This document shows, in pieces, positions 53,720-64,000 of a stretch of 64,000 bases of DNA. The DNA is from Linnemannia schmuckeri. Its lineage: Eukaryota > Mortierellomycota > Mortierellomycetes > Mortierellales > Mortierellaceae. Both the position numbers and the translations under genes were made by a program. Numbering within the stretch: position 1 is the stretch's first letter; the number at the start of each line of letters is the position of its first letter. The notes beneath the pieces were generated by a model. It saw only the letters and a list, made by a program, of their open reading frames with translations, ran no database searches and was not told where the DNA came from. The stretch lies in contig JANATG010000017.1 in the NCBI GenBank assembly GCA_029449235.1, forward strand, positions 450,001-514,000, given 5' to 3'.

Positions 53720-56700
53720 ATCGTAAGAAAAGTAGGCAGTGGGCGAAATAGGACCGGGACGCCCTGAGTAGGACATACCCTGGTAAACTATTCAATTGGA
53801 TCGAAAACAGCTGTTTCTTTCGTCCCGGAGAACATGAAACGCAACAAGAACAAGAAAATAAATTGACTGACCCAGTCCCACTTTGAATTGTTGATGGTGG
53901 ATAAGAGAACTTTGCTACAAGAGGCAAAACAGAAAATGCGTGGACTGAGTCAAGGCAAACATAGTGGTGAGCACTTTATTTGACTCTTTCTCGATGGTAA
54001 CTGAAGCTGAAGGTTGTTGTTCAGTGTCATTGGTGAAAGAGGATAGATGTGGGTCTAGATTTGGATGGGCAATTGAGAACACTGGAAGAAAAAGCGATCG
54101 GTCATTACTTTTGCCCGCAACCCCGTCTGTGCTACGTTACTAAAGACAGTAACCGTCGTTTTACTCCTCTTCTCATTATTTTTTTTTCTCTCCATCCTAT
54201 TTCATTTAATTGGCACCTTGAAATTGCCTGCATGCAGTCATGCACTACCGACCAGGCCACCCTACCCGTACAGCCACGCATGCAGATACACATCACTAAG
54301 GGGTAATAATGAACGGGTGGGTGGAGTTGGAATTGGGCCACAGGGTGCCACAAAATAATTAATTGAGAGAGAGTGAAGTGCTCTCTTTCTCCACCCACTT
54401 CTTGGTACCTCCACCTTCGTTGCTGCTCCTCTTCTTTCTCTACGGTGCCATACATTGTAGCTATAGGAAGGTAAATTGGTATTTCTTTTGTTTGATAGAG
54501 ACGCGCATATGTACGTTGAGAGCGTTTGTTGACAAAAAAAAGCGCAAAGAATCGGTCTATCCAATGACCACTCCTTCCCTTCCTTGTCGAGTTCTGGACC
54601 TTCCATCTAGATGTTATGCCGAGAGGGACGAAATAAATCGGAGGAAGACAAGCACAAAAATGCGGACAAACAGCACAATCTACTAGTTCAAGACAAATGA
54701 ATCCCAACGAACAAAATGGACCGATTGCCCGATGGTTTTTTTTCTTCTTGTTGATGACAAAACCACCTTCCATGGCGAATAATGGCTTCATGAGCGTCTC
54801 ACACACACACAACCGACTCGCCGTTGTTCCCTGGGGAAAAAGAAATAGGTACAGACAGAAGCACTGAAGAGAGACAAAGAGATGAAAGAAAGAGAGAAAA
54901 AGAGTGGACTCCTAATTTTCCCATCTCAGACACAAACAATCAAATGATGGCTCCTGAATGTTTTTTTTCCTCCGGTAACAAAGCACCACACCACATCACA
55001 TCATAATATCAATCCTTTCTTTCTTTCTTTCTCCTTCTCTTTATTTCTGGTATAGGAAACGATATACTAACGAGACGGGGAGGAAGACTGAGCAACGAGG
55101 ACAAGGGACCTGAAATAAGAAAAACGAGTGAGAAATCAAACTGCTAGGGTCTCCATACCCATCACAACCTAGAGAGGCAAGATATCGCGTCTAGTGCTCG
55201 TCGTTGAGAAGAACAGCTAAGCGATCAATTAAACTCCTCGGGAAATGAGATGCAGCCATAAATGAATGTTCGCCTATTGCTCTATTTTTCTGCTTGTTTC
55301 TTGCGTTCAGACCCTTCATCTCTCGTATTCTTTCAACTCCAATGTAATCGTGCCTTCCAGCGAGAACAACGAAGAAACGAAATGGACAGGACGCGTGCGT
55401 GATAGCCGTGACGGGTTTTGCTGCCATATCATACCACGGAGAAGTACCTACGCGCATAAATGCAAAAAAAAACAATAACAAAAAAAACAGTCCGAGACGA
55501 TAAGGATTACCCATCCAGGACCATCCTAGGGAAAGAGAAGGGTGAAGGGACAAGAAAAGAGGATACAAAGTTAAAGGGCGCAAGAGAAAAAAAGGCTAAC
55601 ACAAATTGGTTTTCATTACTTGTCGGTCGTTGAGAGAGAGCTCTTTTCCTGGAGCATACGAATGATTGGATGCCCATTCTTGTTCATTTGTTATTTGTTT
55701 ATACTGATCGATCGGGGGAGGGAAGAGGAGGCAAGCCCAACGGTTTCACCTTTTCGTTCCACACTCTTCCATTCGTTTACCCGCGCTAAAAGAAAAAAGG
55801 CCCTCTGTTTTTTCTCCGCCTCCACCTTCCTCTTTTATGAGCACTTTCTATCTTTCGAAGAGAAAGAAGAGAAGCCTACCAGGGGAACAGAAGAGAACCA
55901 GCAGATGTGAAAACCTTATTGTTGACACTGTTATTTTTTGGTTGGAGGGAAGGGCACTCTCAGCTAAGGTAAGGCGGCCAAAAAGGAATTGGCGAAAGGA
56001 ATAAAGAGAGAAAGGCATGAATGAAGAATGAAGAGATGGCTATCATCAGCAAATGGTTATGGCAATAGCAACGACCGAAAAAAAATGGCGTTCTGTCAAC
56101 TTCTCCCTCTCTCGGTCGTTGCTTTTGATCCTTCGATGTTAGCTCTAGTCCTCCGTTGAAGCTGCGAGGAGCAGCGGCAATTGTTGTGCAGAGCCTGATT
56201 GTGGACCGGACTATGGCTGGTAGATGGCGCTTGGAAGAGTTTGTATGTAGTCCCCTTTCACTGTTGAATGCCTCCCTTGGACTTATCACTGGAGAAATAA
56301 AAAAAAAGAGAATATTCGGAGGCGGCGGTTCTCCCTGAGTCCTTCATTTCGCTGTCACACCAGCCATATTTCATATTAGAGAGGTCTGAGTGAAGGATAA
56401 CCCCCAAGATTCTCCTTCAGGGAAGGAGAATCTGAAAGGGTATCCTTTGCCTGGAAGTATATAGAGATTACAGTATGATGTGTAGTGTTCGTATTTATTT
56501 TTTTTCTTTCTTTATTCTCGTCGTCCTCTTCCTCGTCCTCTTCCTCCTCCTTACCCATTCCTTCGACCTCTTCAGTCAATTCCAGCTGTCCCTGGCGGAT
56601 GAAGTCCTCGATGTATAGTAATAATCGCAAAGCCGACATGGTGAGTGTGCAAAAGGAAGCTGCTCACATCTGTCATTATTATTTGTTACATAGATCATGT

Positions 56701-56814
56701 TGAATTGCCCAACATGTAATCATAGCACTTGCGATCAGGAAGACCTTCAAAACTTCTTTATTTTCCTTCCTTTACGAAGGTAAAGTGCAAAGGAAAAGTG
56801 TAGCCTCCGAAAAT
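53720..56814. other. Gene-free spacer
   Basis: About 3.1 kb without a supported gene. It includes CTTT and CCTCTT microsatellites (55014-55045, 56520-56560), (CA)n at 54799-54811 and an LSU fragment at 56117-56152. A 226-codon frame at 54132-54812 (-) lacks protein-like composition. Confidence 0.5.
56117..56152 (+). pseudogene. LSU (28S) rRNA fragment, minimal
   Basis: CGTTGCTTTTGATCCTTCGATGTTAGCTCT is the sense LSU segment again, 30-36 bases long with a few changes. Confidence 0.7.
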
Positions 56815-56960
56815 TCTCTAATGCGTCCGGCGAACTCTAATGAAAAAGGAGAGAAAGAGCCGACATCGAAGGATCAAAAAGTAATGTCGCTATGAGCGCT
56901 TGGCTGCCACAAGTCAGCTAGACGTGGTGAGAGTGCATGACCGAAGAGAAGGCTTATTCA
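56815..56960 (-). repeat. Chimeric LSU-containing repeat, copy 1
   Basis: The core (56853-56920: AGCCGACATCGAAGGATCAA, then GCTATGAGCGCTTGGCTGCC) is LSU complement. Outside the LSU part, CTCTAATGA..AAGGAGAGAAAG upstream and CAGCTAG..GTGGTGA.AGTGCATG downstream are shared with 59105-59250. It lies just beyond the stop codon of the UCH-like gene. Confidence 0.8.
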
Positions 56961-57001
56961 ATGAATACAAAATTGCTAATGTTGCATATGAGAACATCAC
57001 C

Positions 57002-58901
57002 CTACTCTACAGCTATAAATGCATGTACAGCCATCTCCTTCTCCGACGTCAGTTGTTGCCTTGCAGCCCTATCTCTGTCTTGCCACGATTGAACGCGATC
57101 AAGTGCAACATCCATCCAGTTCGGCCCGCGGTACCCGATGTAGCAGGGGCTGTTCTGCTCGTAAGAATCCAGCTCCCAAACCCCAGCGCCGAATGGGATG
57201 ATGATAATGGAATGGTTGATAGCATCATCATCGCCTGAATCGACGATATCGCCGACTGTGATGTCGCTGGCGTGTTGGTATGTGCTGTACTCGACTGTGG
57301 TAGCACTGGCACTGATAAGACAATGCAACGAATAGACCTCGTTGTCGCGCATGGCGCACTCTCGCACATCCACCTACAGAAAATAATAAGATAGATTAAG
57401 TTATGGTAAAACTCTATAAGTTTTTGAAGCATGCGCAGTCCTTAAGGGAATGTATCGCTTGCAATATTACCGTATAAGGCAACGTTGTCTGTACCGTCTC
57501 TCGCAATCTGCGCGCCAGTGTTTCAGGATTGGGCTGGTTGATAAGAAAATTCAATATGGCGACAGTGGTGCACGAATCGTGGTCACCCTAATAAATTTAA
57601 TGAGCGTCAACATGACAGATCAGAACTCGCTAAACAGTGTGTCCATCAAATTATAAACTATATGAAGCAAAGAGGTAAATAGTATGAGAGATTTTACCTG
57701 AAGAAGCGAGATCGGCGGAACGACACCAGGAGGCAGGGGCGCCAAGTGATTGGTCATAGCTCTCTCGACGACCTTGTTGACCTGATAGCATAAATAGAAA
57801 CCTTTGGTGCTGGTCGGATGGAGGTTATTAAACAGGCCATCCTTGAGCTTCTCTGTGACGTAGTATGGCTCTTGGATCATGCTGAGGAAAATATTCACGA
57901 AAGCTTACAACGGCAAAAAAAGGTCAAAGAAGCTGTTAGTATGTCGCACACATTACTACCGCTGGCTAAATTTGCCAAAGTGCGTTTTTATTGTTTCACC
58001 TTCGCCATAGAACCCTGTTGGCCACATATCAATCTGCTTTGGCCGCGGCAGTGTCGACTATTGAATATTGAGGGAGTAACATAAAATTGATGTAAGTTAA
58101 GCAAGGATCTTATACGTTTGAATGGTATAACACATCGATCTGCACCGATAAATACTGCATAGGAGCAATAGAAGAATTACATACCGTAACGGTCAATAGG
58201 CGATCAGATGGTGGTGGCGGGGAGGACCTTGTGAGGAGACGCAACTTATCGGGTGCAGGATAACAGTTGACCACCTGCAGAAATGCAAGCTGAGCCTGAA
58301 GCTCTCCATATCCACAGTCAACATCCAAACGAGCGCGTCGCTGGATACTTGCGACAGCCATCGAAATGACACCATGCTGTGAGGGTTCATAGAGCATACG
58401 AATAAGGTTACCAACGTCTTGAAGTCGTCCAGCCCTAGCCCTCTCAAGCACCAGACGGTTGTAAGAGTCGTAGATGTCGAGTGCACTCATGTTGATAGTG
58501 TGTTCTGAAGCAACCATTTGGCGGCATCTATCTGTCATGGAGTCCTGGTCGCGCTGTGATGAAGTTGGCGTTTGTGTCGCAAGGGCTGGTGTGGCAAGTG
58601 ATTGGTGTGGGAGTTGAGCGCGCTGTAGTTGTGAAAATGGCGCAGGTAGTGCTTGGAGAGGTTGGGCCCGAGATGCAGCCCTCCTCGCATTTTTGACCTC
58701 GGTCAAAACGATGTGTTGGTTGATTGATGCGTTAGATTGGTACCAGGCCATAAACTTCGGCATTATAATGTGGACCACCTCTTCTGGGAGCCGGTTTTTC
58801 AAATGCCTTTCCAATGAAGTGCGAAATTGTCGTGCGTCCGTCATTGAGAGGTGTCGGTTGAAGAAAGTGACCGTCAAGTGCGAGGGGAAGTCGTTGTCCA
58901 T
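57002..58901 (-). CDS. Putative ubiquitin C-terminal hydrolase (UCH, peptidase C12-like)
   Basis: Five exons: 58901..58185, 58057..58000, 57903..57698, 57587..57471, 57373..57002; all introns have GT-AG borders, phases agree, and 489 residues result. Residues 1-239 (exon 1) are unrecognised with a Gln/Pro/Thr-rich linker. The remainder matches the UCH catalytic order. The oxyanion Gln and nucleophile Cys lie in SLLQGDHDSCTTVAILNFL (Q-x5-C, as in UCH37). Next comes AMRDNEVYSLHCLI, equivalent to the helix before the crossover loop. His and Asp lie in NHSIIIIPFGAGVWELDSYE (H-x14-D, the family spacing), then GYRGPNWMDVALDRV. UCH enzymes release ubiquitin from small adducts. Sequence divergence is large, so specificity is open. 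An upstream in-frame ATG at 58962-58964 would add 21 residues. Confidence 0.72.
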
Positions 58902-58949
58902 GGCTGTGAGAAGGAGTGCGAACTGGGTGAATGAATGAAGTATAACATT

Positions 58950-59037
58950 TTGGGAAGACGTCATCGCATATACTACGCTTGGGAAGATCTACATCGCCTG
59001 TGCTGCGCTTGGGAAGATTTCATCGCATGTCTTGCGC
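58950..59037 (-). repeat. Three tandem 29-30 bp units at the UCH-like gene's 5' end
   Basis: TTGGGAAGA..TCATCGCAT.T.CT.CGC occurs at 58950, 58979 and 59009. The units lie just upstream of the ATG at 58901 and could carry repeated factor-binding sites. Confidence 0.8.
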
Positions 59038-59104
59038 AACGAATAGCCCTGAAGTAGGAACAAAACGTTTAAGTAGCAAATAAATTCTACCAGAGAACAA
59101 AGCA

Positions 59105-59250
59105 TCAACACGACCTCAAATTCTAATGAGGTAAGGATTGAAGGGCCGACATCGAAGGATTAAAAAGCAACGTCGCTATGAACGCTTGGCTGCCACAAGC
59201 CAGCTAGCTGCAGTGAAGGTGTATGGCCTAAGAATGGCGTGAGTGTATAT
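59105..59250 (-). repeat. Chimeric LSU-containing repeat, copy 2
   Basis: The LSU core (59142-59205, GCCGACATCGAAGGATTAAA then CGCTATGAACGCTTGGCTGC) is flanked by TTCTAATGAGGTAAGGATTG and CAGCTAGCTGCAGTGAAGGT, related to the flanks of 56815-56960. It is in the same orientation as copy 1. Confidence 0.8.
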
Positions 59251-59772
59251 GTATTTTTGCTGCAACAATCATGCGGCAATTGTTGGATCGTGATAGAGCT
59301 TGTGTGATGAATTGGGCTGGCAAGGAAGGGAGAGGATGTGTTGAAGATAAAGAGCAAGCTCAAGGGAATAATAACAAGAGAATGAATTTATTGTCAGACA
59401 AGGGTGAGGCTATTTGTAGGAGAAGGACAGGGTCTGACCCATGACTAATGGTATGACTGAAATTGCGACAAGAACAGAGTGTAAGGCCAACAGGCAAAGG
59501 AAAAAGACTATTACCACAGGTAAAAGAGGGATGGCCTATAAGGCACCAGCTTTTATAGCCATAGATCAAAGAATAATGGTCAGTGCTATCGATCAATTGG
59601 TGAAAATGATGGTTGTACAAAGTTGAACAAAAATACGCGCTGGTGGGTTTGGAATGATAACAATGTGGAAAGGCGCACTTAATTTAGTAAAATGCACACG
59701 CAGTCGCTACTGTCACACGGTTAGCACCGAAATAATCAAGTCGCAATTTGTTGTACCTGGTAAGGTTGTAAA
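59251..59772. other. Spacer downstream of the dynamin pseudogene
   Basis: Nothing recognised apart from A/T-rich sequence. Confidence 0.5.
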
Positions 59773-61741
59773 CTAAAGCTCCAACAAATTTCTGCGTAAC
59801 ACCGACACCTTGTCTTGTAGCCCTTGACGACGCGCGATCGTTGATGGGGACTCGAGAAGCATGGCTGAAATGCTACTGTCGCCAATCACAGCCAACATGC
59901 TGAAGTACAGGTCGATTTGTTTGATCATATGTCGTTCGATGGATTGTGGTAGTACTACATTGATAATCCGCTTGTGCGCCACTTTGCAGTATGACTGAAG
60001 CCCTTATAGTAAATTGTCGACTGCCTGCTGCTCATTATAGTTGACGTTCCACGTTGTTGGTTTGTGCTCTGCCTTTGCTGTCCGTTGTTTGAGATATTGT
60101 CGTAATAGTACTTGTTCAAGGTAAATGGGATGCCCCATCCGTAAAGATGTTCTCAATTGCCTTGTTCATCTTTGTGGTTTGAGAGTTGTAGAACTCATCG
60201 AACTCCAGCAGAAGTGAATCTTTGAGTAAGGGTTCGGCGGCAAGTGTTATGTATTGGTGACGGCGGTAAACAGGTATTGATGCATGTTGGAAACGTGAGC
60301 CTTGGTTATGTTGTGCCTGTGAACCAATGTCTCCATGTAGATCTGTGTGAGGGTGATCAACAAGATAAATCCTGGTAGCTCGTTTCCTTTGTAACGGAGA
60401 ACCAGCTCGGTAATCTTGTTTGTGGGAAGAATGCAATTGTCTCTGGTCAAGGCTTGGTTGAAACGTTGATATGGTTTCTGCAATGATGACCGAATAAATC
60501 GGTGGTTTCCCTCAAAAAATTGTCATTCAAAATCGTCGCTGCCATCGTCACTATCAGTAGTATGATCGTCAGAAGCGTCCTCGTGATCCTGCTTTGTAAA
60601 GGCAGATTTATAATGCTGATATATTCGAAAGTGCAGCTGCCATTGAGAAGTGTGGTCAGTGAGCTTTTGAGCCTCATAATGCACTCGAAGTACTTAATCT
60701 TTGCTGTAGCGGTGCTTGATATAGGAGAATCCATGTTGTTGATCTCGCTCTTGCTGTTGTCTATTAATGCAAGGATATCTCTCTTTAGGAACGGAAGCTC
60801 CTTCTTGAAATAGGCATATAGCAGATTGCCCAGAAATTTCTCTACACTAGCCCACCCCTTCGCGTGTCCAGAACATATCCCACAATGCTGAAGATTTGAA
60901 AAAGTCGTTTTCCACTGTCTGGCGTCCTCCCAAGAAATGCCTGTGTCCTTTAATGTCGAATTCTTCATGACGAGGTAGCCGAGCTTCTTATATTTTCTTT
61001 TGTTGAGGATGGCGTATACAAGGCTGGAAAGCAGATCTAGTTCGATAGTGTCGGATTTGGTGACTATAGGGATAGTACACCGCTCGTTGTTGGGATCGTA
61101 GGGTTCTGCCTCGCCTAAAATGAAGATGCTGTTCAAGTCGACATTTGCCGGGTCAACCGCTAAAATGATTGTGCGGCGATGTTTGATATTTGCATTTTTG
61201 ACGGCCTGAATGATGTCCTCTATACACTTGTCCTATCCATCAATGGTGGTGTTGATGTAGCTAGGGAGGTCGATGATGGTAAGAGGAAACAACGTTGGTC
61301 CTGAGAGGGTGATTCAAGAACCTTCTCACTGACATCCATGTTCGAACACAGAGAGCGGTTGGCCCTGCTGATAGCTGGGTGAATATTCGATGCTGCGTCC
61401 TGTGTGTGATAGCGCTTGTTGAAGTCAGGCTCGTTGTCGATATATGCTGACATCCGGGCTTGCTCGCCCCGGCGTAGACTCATTTTTGTAGCAAAACGTG
61501 TACAGGTGTCGATGTTGCGGGGAAACGATAGTTTTGTGATAGCCTTTATAACACTGTATTTCCCGCTCGACTGATCACCAAGAATGGCAATCTGGGGAAT
61601 GGTAAGCATCTTGTGCAAGCCATTGCCGCTGATCTTGTTGATTTTGTCGATAACGTTCTGGTACTCTGCGTTGTCAAACATCGTGGTCAGCGCCGTGTCG
61701 ATCGAGGTTATGTAAGAATAGTCTACTATTGTTTTGTACAA
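59773..61741 (-). pseudogene. Dynamin-like GTPase, decayed
   Basis: The full length of a dynamin-family protein (about 650 codons) can be followed. The GTPase domain begins PQIAILGDQSSGKYSVIKAI, where the P-loop Ser after Lys is Tyr. CTRFATKMSLRRGE is the switch I region. After a frameshift near 61300, LTIIDLPSYI (switch II, Gly changed to Ser) is followed by a TAG in IDG-stop-DKCIEDIIQAV. IPIVTKSDTI is the TKxD motif. The stalk shows RYKGNELPGFILL. The GTPase effector domain is at the end: IINVVLPQSIERHMIKQIDL and LLESPSTIARRQGLQDKVSV, stop at 59773. Further frame changes lie near 60470 and between 60116 and 59982. Intact relatives remodel membranes (fission, vesicle release). Confidence 0.88.
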
Positions 61742-63069
61742 CAGAGGTCAAGGCTGTGGGTATTTGGGTCGTTAGGGTGAGAAGCTTAAGTTTATTGTAC
61801 TGACGGTGAGAATACACAGTAAGGGCAAGAATGTTGGTAATAAAAGTGAGCCAGCAGTGTAGAATGTGAGGAATGAGAATTCCAGGCTATGCATGATCCT
61901 CTGGGAAAGATATCATATTGTTCTTCCTTCTTATCAGTGCTGGCATGGTGCTTCAAAGGGTGTGTGAAGGTCTCGTTGAGGGAAGGTATTGGGTGGATGG
62001 GGAGGGGAAAGGTTGGAAGATAGCGGCATTCATGGAAGACGATAACTTTTATCTTTTTATGTTGATGGCAAACAACGTCGAAAATTCATATAGGGGCTGA
62101 CGAAATTCAAATCCAAAGCAAAGCAATCTAAAAGTTCGCCGCGCATTGTTCGATGCGCACCTTGACGATTTACTGCGCACTTGCGTGTTTTGGTCATGCT
62201 TTAGAGTGAATCAACGTGCAAAAGGGATAACTGGTGCAAGAGTAGTTTTATATGCTCCATGTGGCGAGCCAAGTATTTGCCGCCATGCAACTGACAAGTC
62301 ACCACTCCTAGAAATCGACGACGGACTGGGCGACCTTCATGTCTACGCCAACAAAATAACAAACATTTCTTACTATGTGAGGATGTCTAAACAGACTGAT
62401 AGTTTGTTGGAAGGAATCAGCCGCGATGAGAGGACAAGTATATAGTAGATAACGCTGACTATATCGAAATCCTTGGTGGAAAAATCGAGCCGTCACATCA
62501 CCTCCTAAACGAGCCCAAATAGAGCTCTCTTTCGATATCAAGATAATTTTTAAGACTCATACCTCGCTATTTTCAAATCATTAAACCTTCAAATAAAATT
62601 CCCAGAGTTCGTTGTGTTTGGAGATCCCTATCGAGCTCTCTTGAGAAGAGTCAGGATAGCACGCGGACCTACCTGTTGAATGCTTTCATGAATAGATGGC
62701 AATTGCGCGCGCCAGGACTAGTCCGGTATCGGAATAAGAACTATCTGGACTTATAGTGTTCAACCAAAACACGATTCTGGCGTTTTTATAGAATTACACA
62801 ACTGTTACCTTTGCAATCGACACCCAGGATTCCTTCTGACAGTTCCCGCGCCTCTTGTGCATGCTAACATTCTATCCTAATAAATTTCGGAAATGATATC
62901 ACAAAGAAAGGTGCACTTGGTTGAACACTTTTGCTGCAATTCATAACCTTAAAGAAAATCTGTTCGTTCTTCTTTGTTCGTGCATAGTTTTCTCTTCTTC
63001 ATCTTTATTTTCATTCGCTCTCCATCCCGCTGAACACAATTCTACCAAAAGAAACACCCCGATCGGGAA
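61742..63069. other. Spacer
   Basis: A 99-codon frame at 62146-62445 (+) has acceptable composition but no recognisable family or promoter, and I do not call it. The rest is A/T-rich. Confidence 0.4.
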
Positions 63070-63580
63070 AAACACGCCGAACTCCACCTGCAAAATTCAG
63101 CGATGCAACTTAGCGACTTATCCAGGATCAATGCGCCAGAGCAGTGTGGCAACTTCAGTCGGCCTCAGTCGGATCTGTAGATAAGATCAGGGAAAATAAC
63201 AAAGAAAACATTCCGTCATCGACAATGGGTAGACCTGTTAAGATCTCCCTAAGGACAAAGGATGTTCTCCCTCGTCAAGTCAAGACAGGCCAGATGAAAA
63301 CACCAGTGAAGGCCAAAGATTCGCTCAAGCCATGGATGGAGTGCAGGTGCATGTGCAAACGGTCCGGCGGAATCTGCGGGAGAAAGGGATCAGAGCATAC
63401 GTTCAATAGAAGAAGGCTGATCTCAAACCGACTCATGTGCGAGATCGACTTGCATTTGCGCAAGAGCACATCCACTGAACAATAAGTGGCTGGAAACGTA
63501 TTATGTTCTACGATGAGAGCATTTTCAATTGTGTCGGGTCCTTCGACAGAAAGTATTACCATAGCTGTCTTGGAGATGCT
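63070..63580 (+). pseudogene. Tc1-type transposase remnant
   Basis: KIRENNKENIPSSTMGRPVK, ISLRTKDVLPRQVKTGQMKT and, in other frames, the complement of VETIRRKLREEGIRAYVQQK align with the N-terminal half of the Tc1 transposase at 14023-15083. A segment FYDESIFNCVGSFDRKYYHS corresponds to FINESMISRVGSFGRKYYYS there, with the catalytic Asp kept in this copy. Several frameshifts are present and similarity ends at about 63575. Confidence 0.75.
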
Positions 63581-63669
63581 CATCTCCCACTGACTTCCAT
63601 GTTCGGGACTGTTTCTCTGACTCAGCCACTTCCGTCCCCCTCGGGTCTCATAGACATGCATCCAATCTG

Positions 63670-63950
63670 TTCGGTTGGGAGGGAGGCGAATCAGGTGACT
63701 GTCATTGAGGAAAATGCAGCACGAGCGATCAAACGTGCAACCAGGTGAGGACAAAGGGGAAGAAGGAGGGAACCCAGGGGGGGAGAGCTCCAGGAGGAAG
63801 AGTAAGAAGAGAAGGATAAGATAGATGAATATCCAGCGGAAGATGGACATCAAGGCAAGAAGATAAAGTATACCGAGAAAATAATGAATGTTTATGAAAA
63901 TGAAAAGGAACTAAGGGGATTCTAATGTAATGCTAGCTATTTATGTGGAG
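63670..63950 (+). repeat. Dispersed repeat R1, copy 2
   Basis: Relative of 20725-20995 (shared AAATGCAGCACGAGCGATCA and AGATAGATGAAT blocks). It directly follows the Tc1 remnant. Confidence 0.8.
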
Positions 63951-64000
63951 GGGAGGTGCGGCCAAAGCCCTAACAGGTCGGAGTCGTGGGATCGGCAGAG

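Noticed and set aside
54132..54812. A 226-codon open frame on the minus strand
   Set aside because: Composition is irregular, no domain or signal is seen, and it overlaps A/T-rich low-complexity sequence; likely chance.
62146..62445. A 99-codon gene on the plus strand
   Set aside because: Composition is plausible but there is no promoter, homology signal or splice support.

Overview
The window looks like a TE-rich stretch of a filamentous fungal genome, most likely Mucoromycota and probably Mortierellomycetes. The clues are short GT-AG introns (about 80-140 bp), a secreted CotH-type kinase, DIRS-type tyrosine-recombinase retrotransposons, several intron-bearing IS630/Tc1-type transposases and A/T-rich spacers. 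The taxon call is inference; no marker locus is present. I found no tRNA, CRISPR array or bacterial-style operon.

Host genes that look intact (eight): a small secreted beta-trefoil-like protein (492-1019, -), a secreted CotH kinase (5269-7397, -, two exons), a secreted sphingomyelinase/DNase I-fold hydrolase (12417-13719, +, four exons), a GNAT acetyltransferase (19337-20131, -), an MDR-type NADP-dependent oxidoreductase (33079-34424, +, three exons), an aquaglyceroporin (40317-41401, +, three exons), a secreted LPMO-like protein (52824-53510, -), and a five-exon gene (57002-58901, -) that I read as a divergent ubiquitin C-terminal hydrolase with its Gln-Cys-His-Asp tetrad intact. Disrupted host genes include a dynamin-like GTPase (59773-61741, -), a beta-propeller-like remnant (2913-4409, -), and a convergent pair of unknown genes (44712-45169 + and 45474-46419 -).

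The rest is mainly mobile DNA. There is a TA-flanked IS630/Tc1-type element with inverted repeats (8203-10772) and a dead Tc1 transposase (14023-15083). Two copies of one DIRS retrotransposon lie in inverted orientation (15100-16876 and 26093-30165); the second preserves inverted terminal repeats and an internal complementary region. A LINE has a 13-bp target duplication (21501-24007), and another LINE family has two 5'-truncated copies (17001-18830, 38427-39141). Two LTRs of one family (26887-27374, 43436-43922), a foldback element (36593-36860) and a Tc1 element nested inside another transposase (48026-49307 within 47990-50721) complete the set.

The least expected feature is a set of about nine pieces of 28S (LSU) rRNA scattered through the window. 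They concentrate on two LSU segments, and two of them sit inside a common chimeric repeat that brackets the UCH-like gene. Many of the dead elements carry the same kind of lesion: Trp or Gln codons turned into stops and catalytic Asp turned into Asn, as expected from G:C to A:T transitions.
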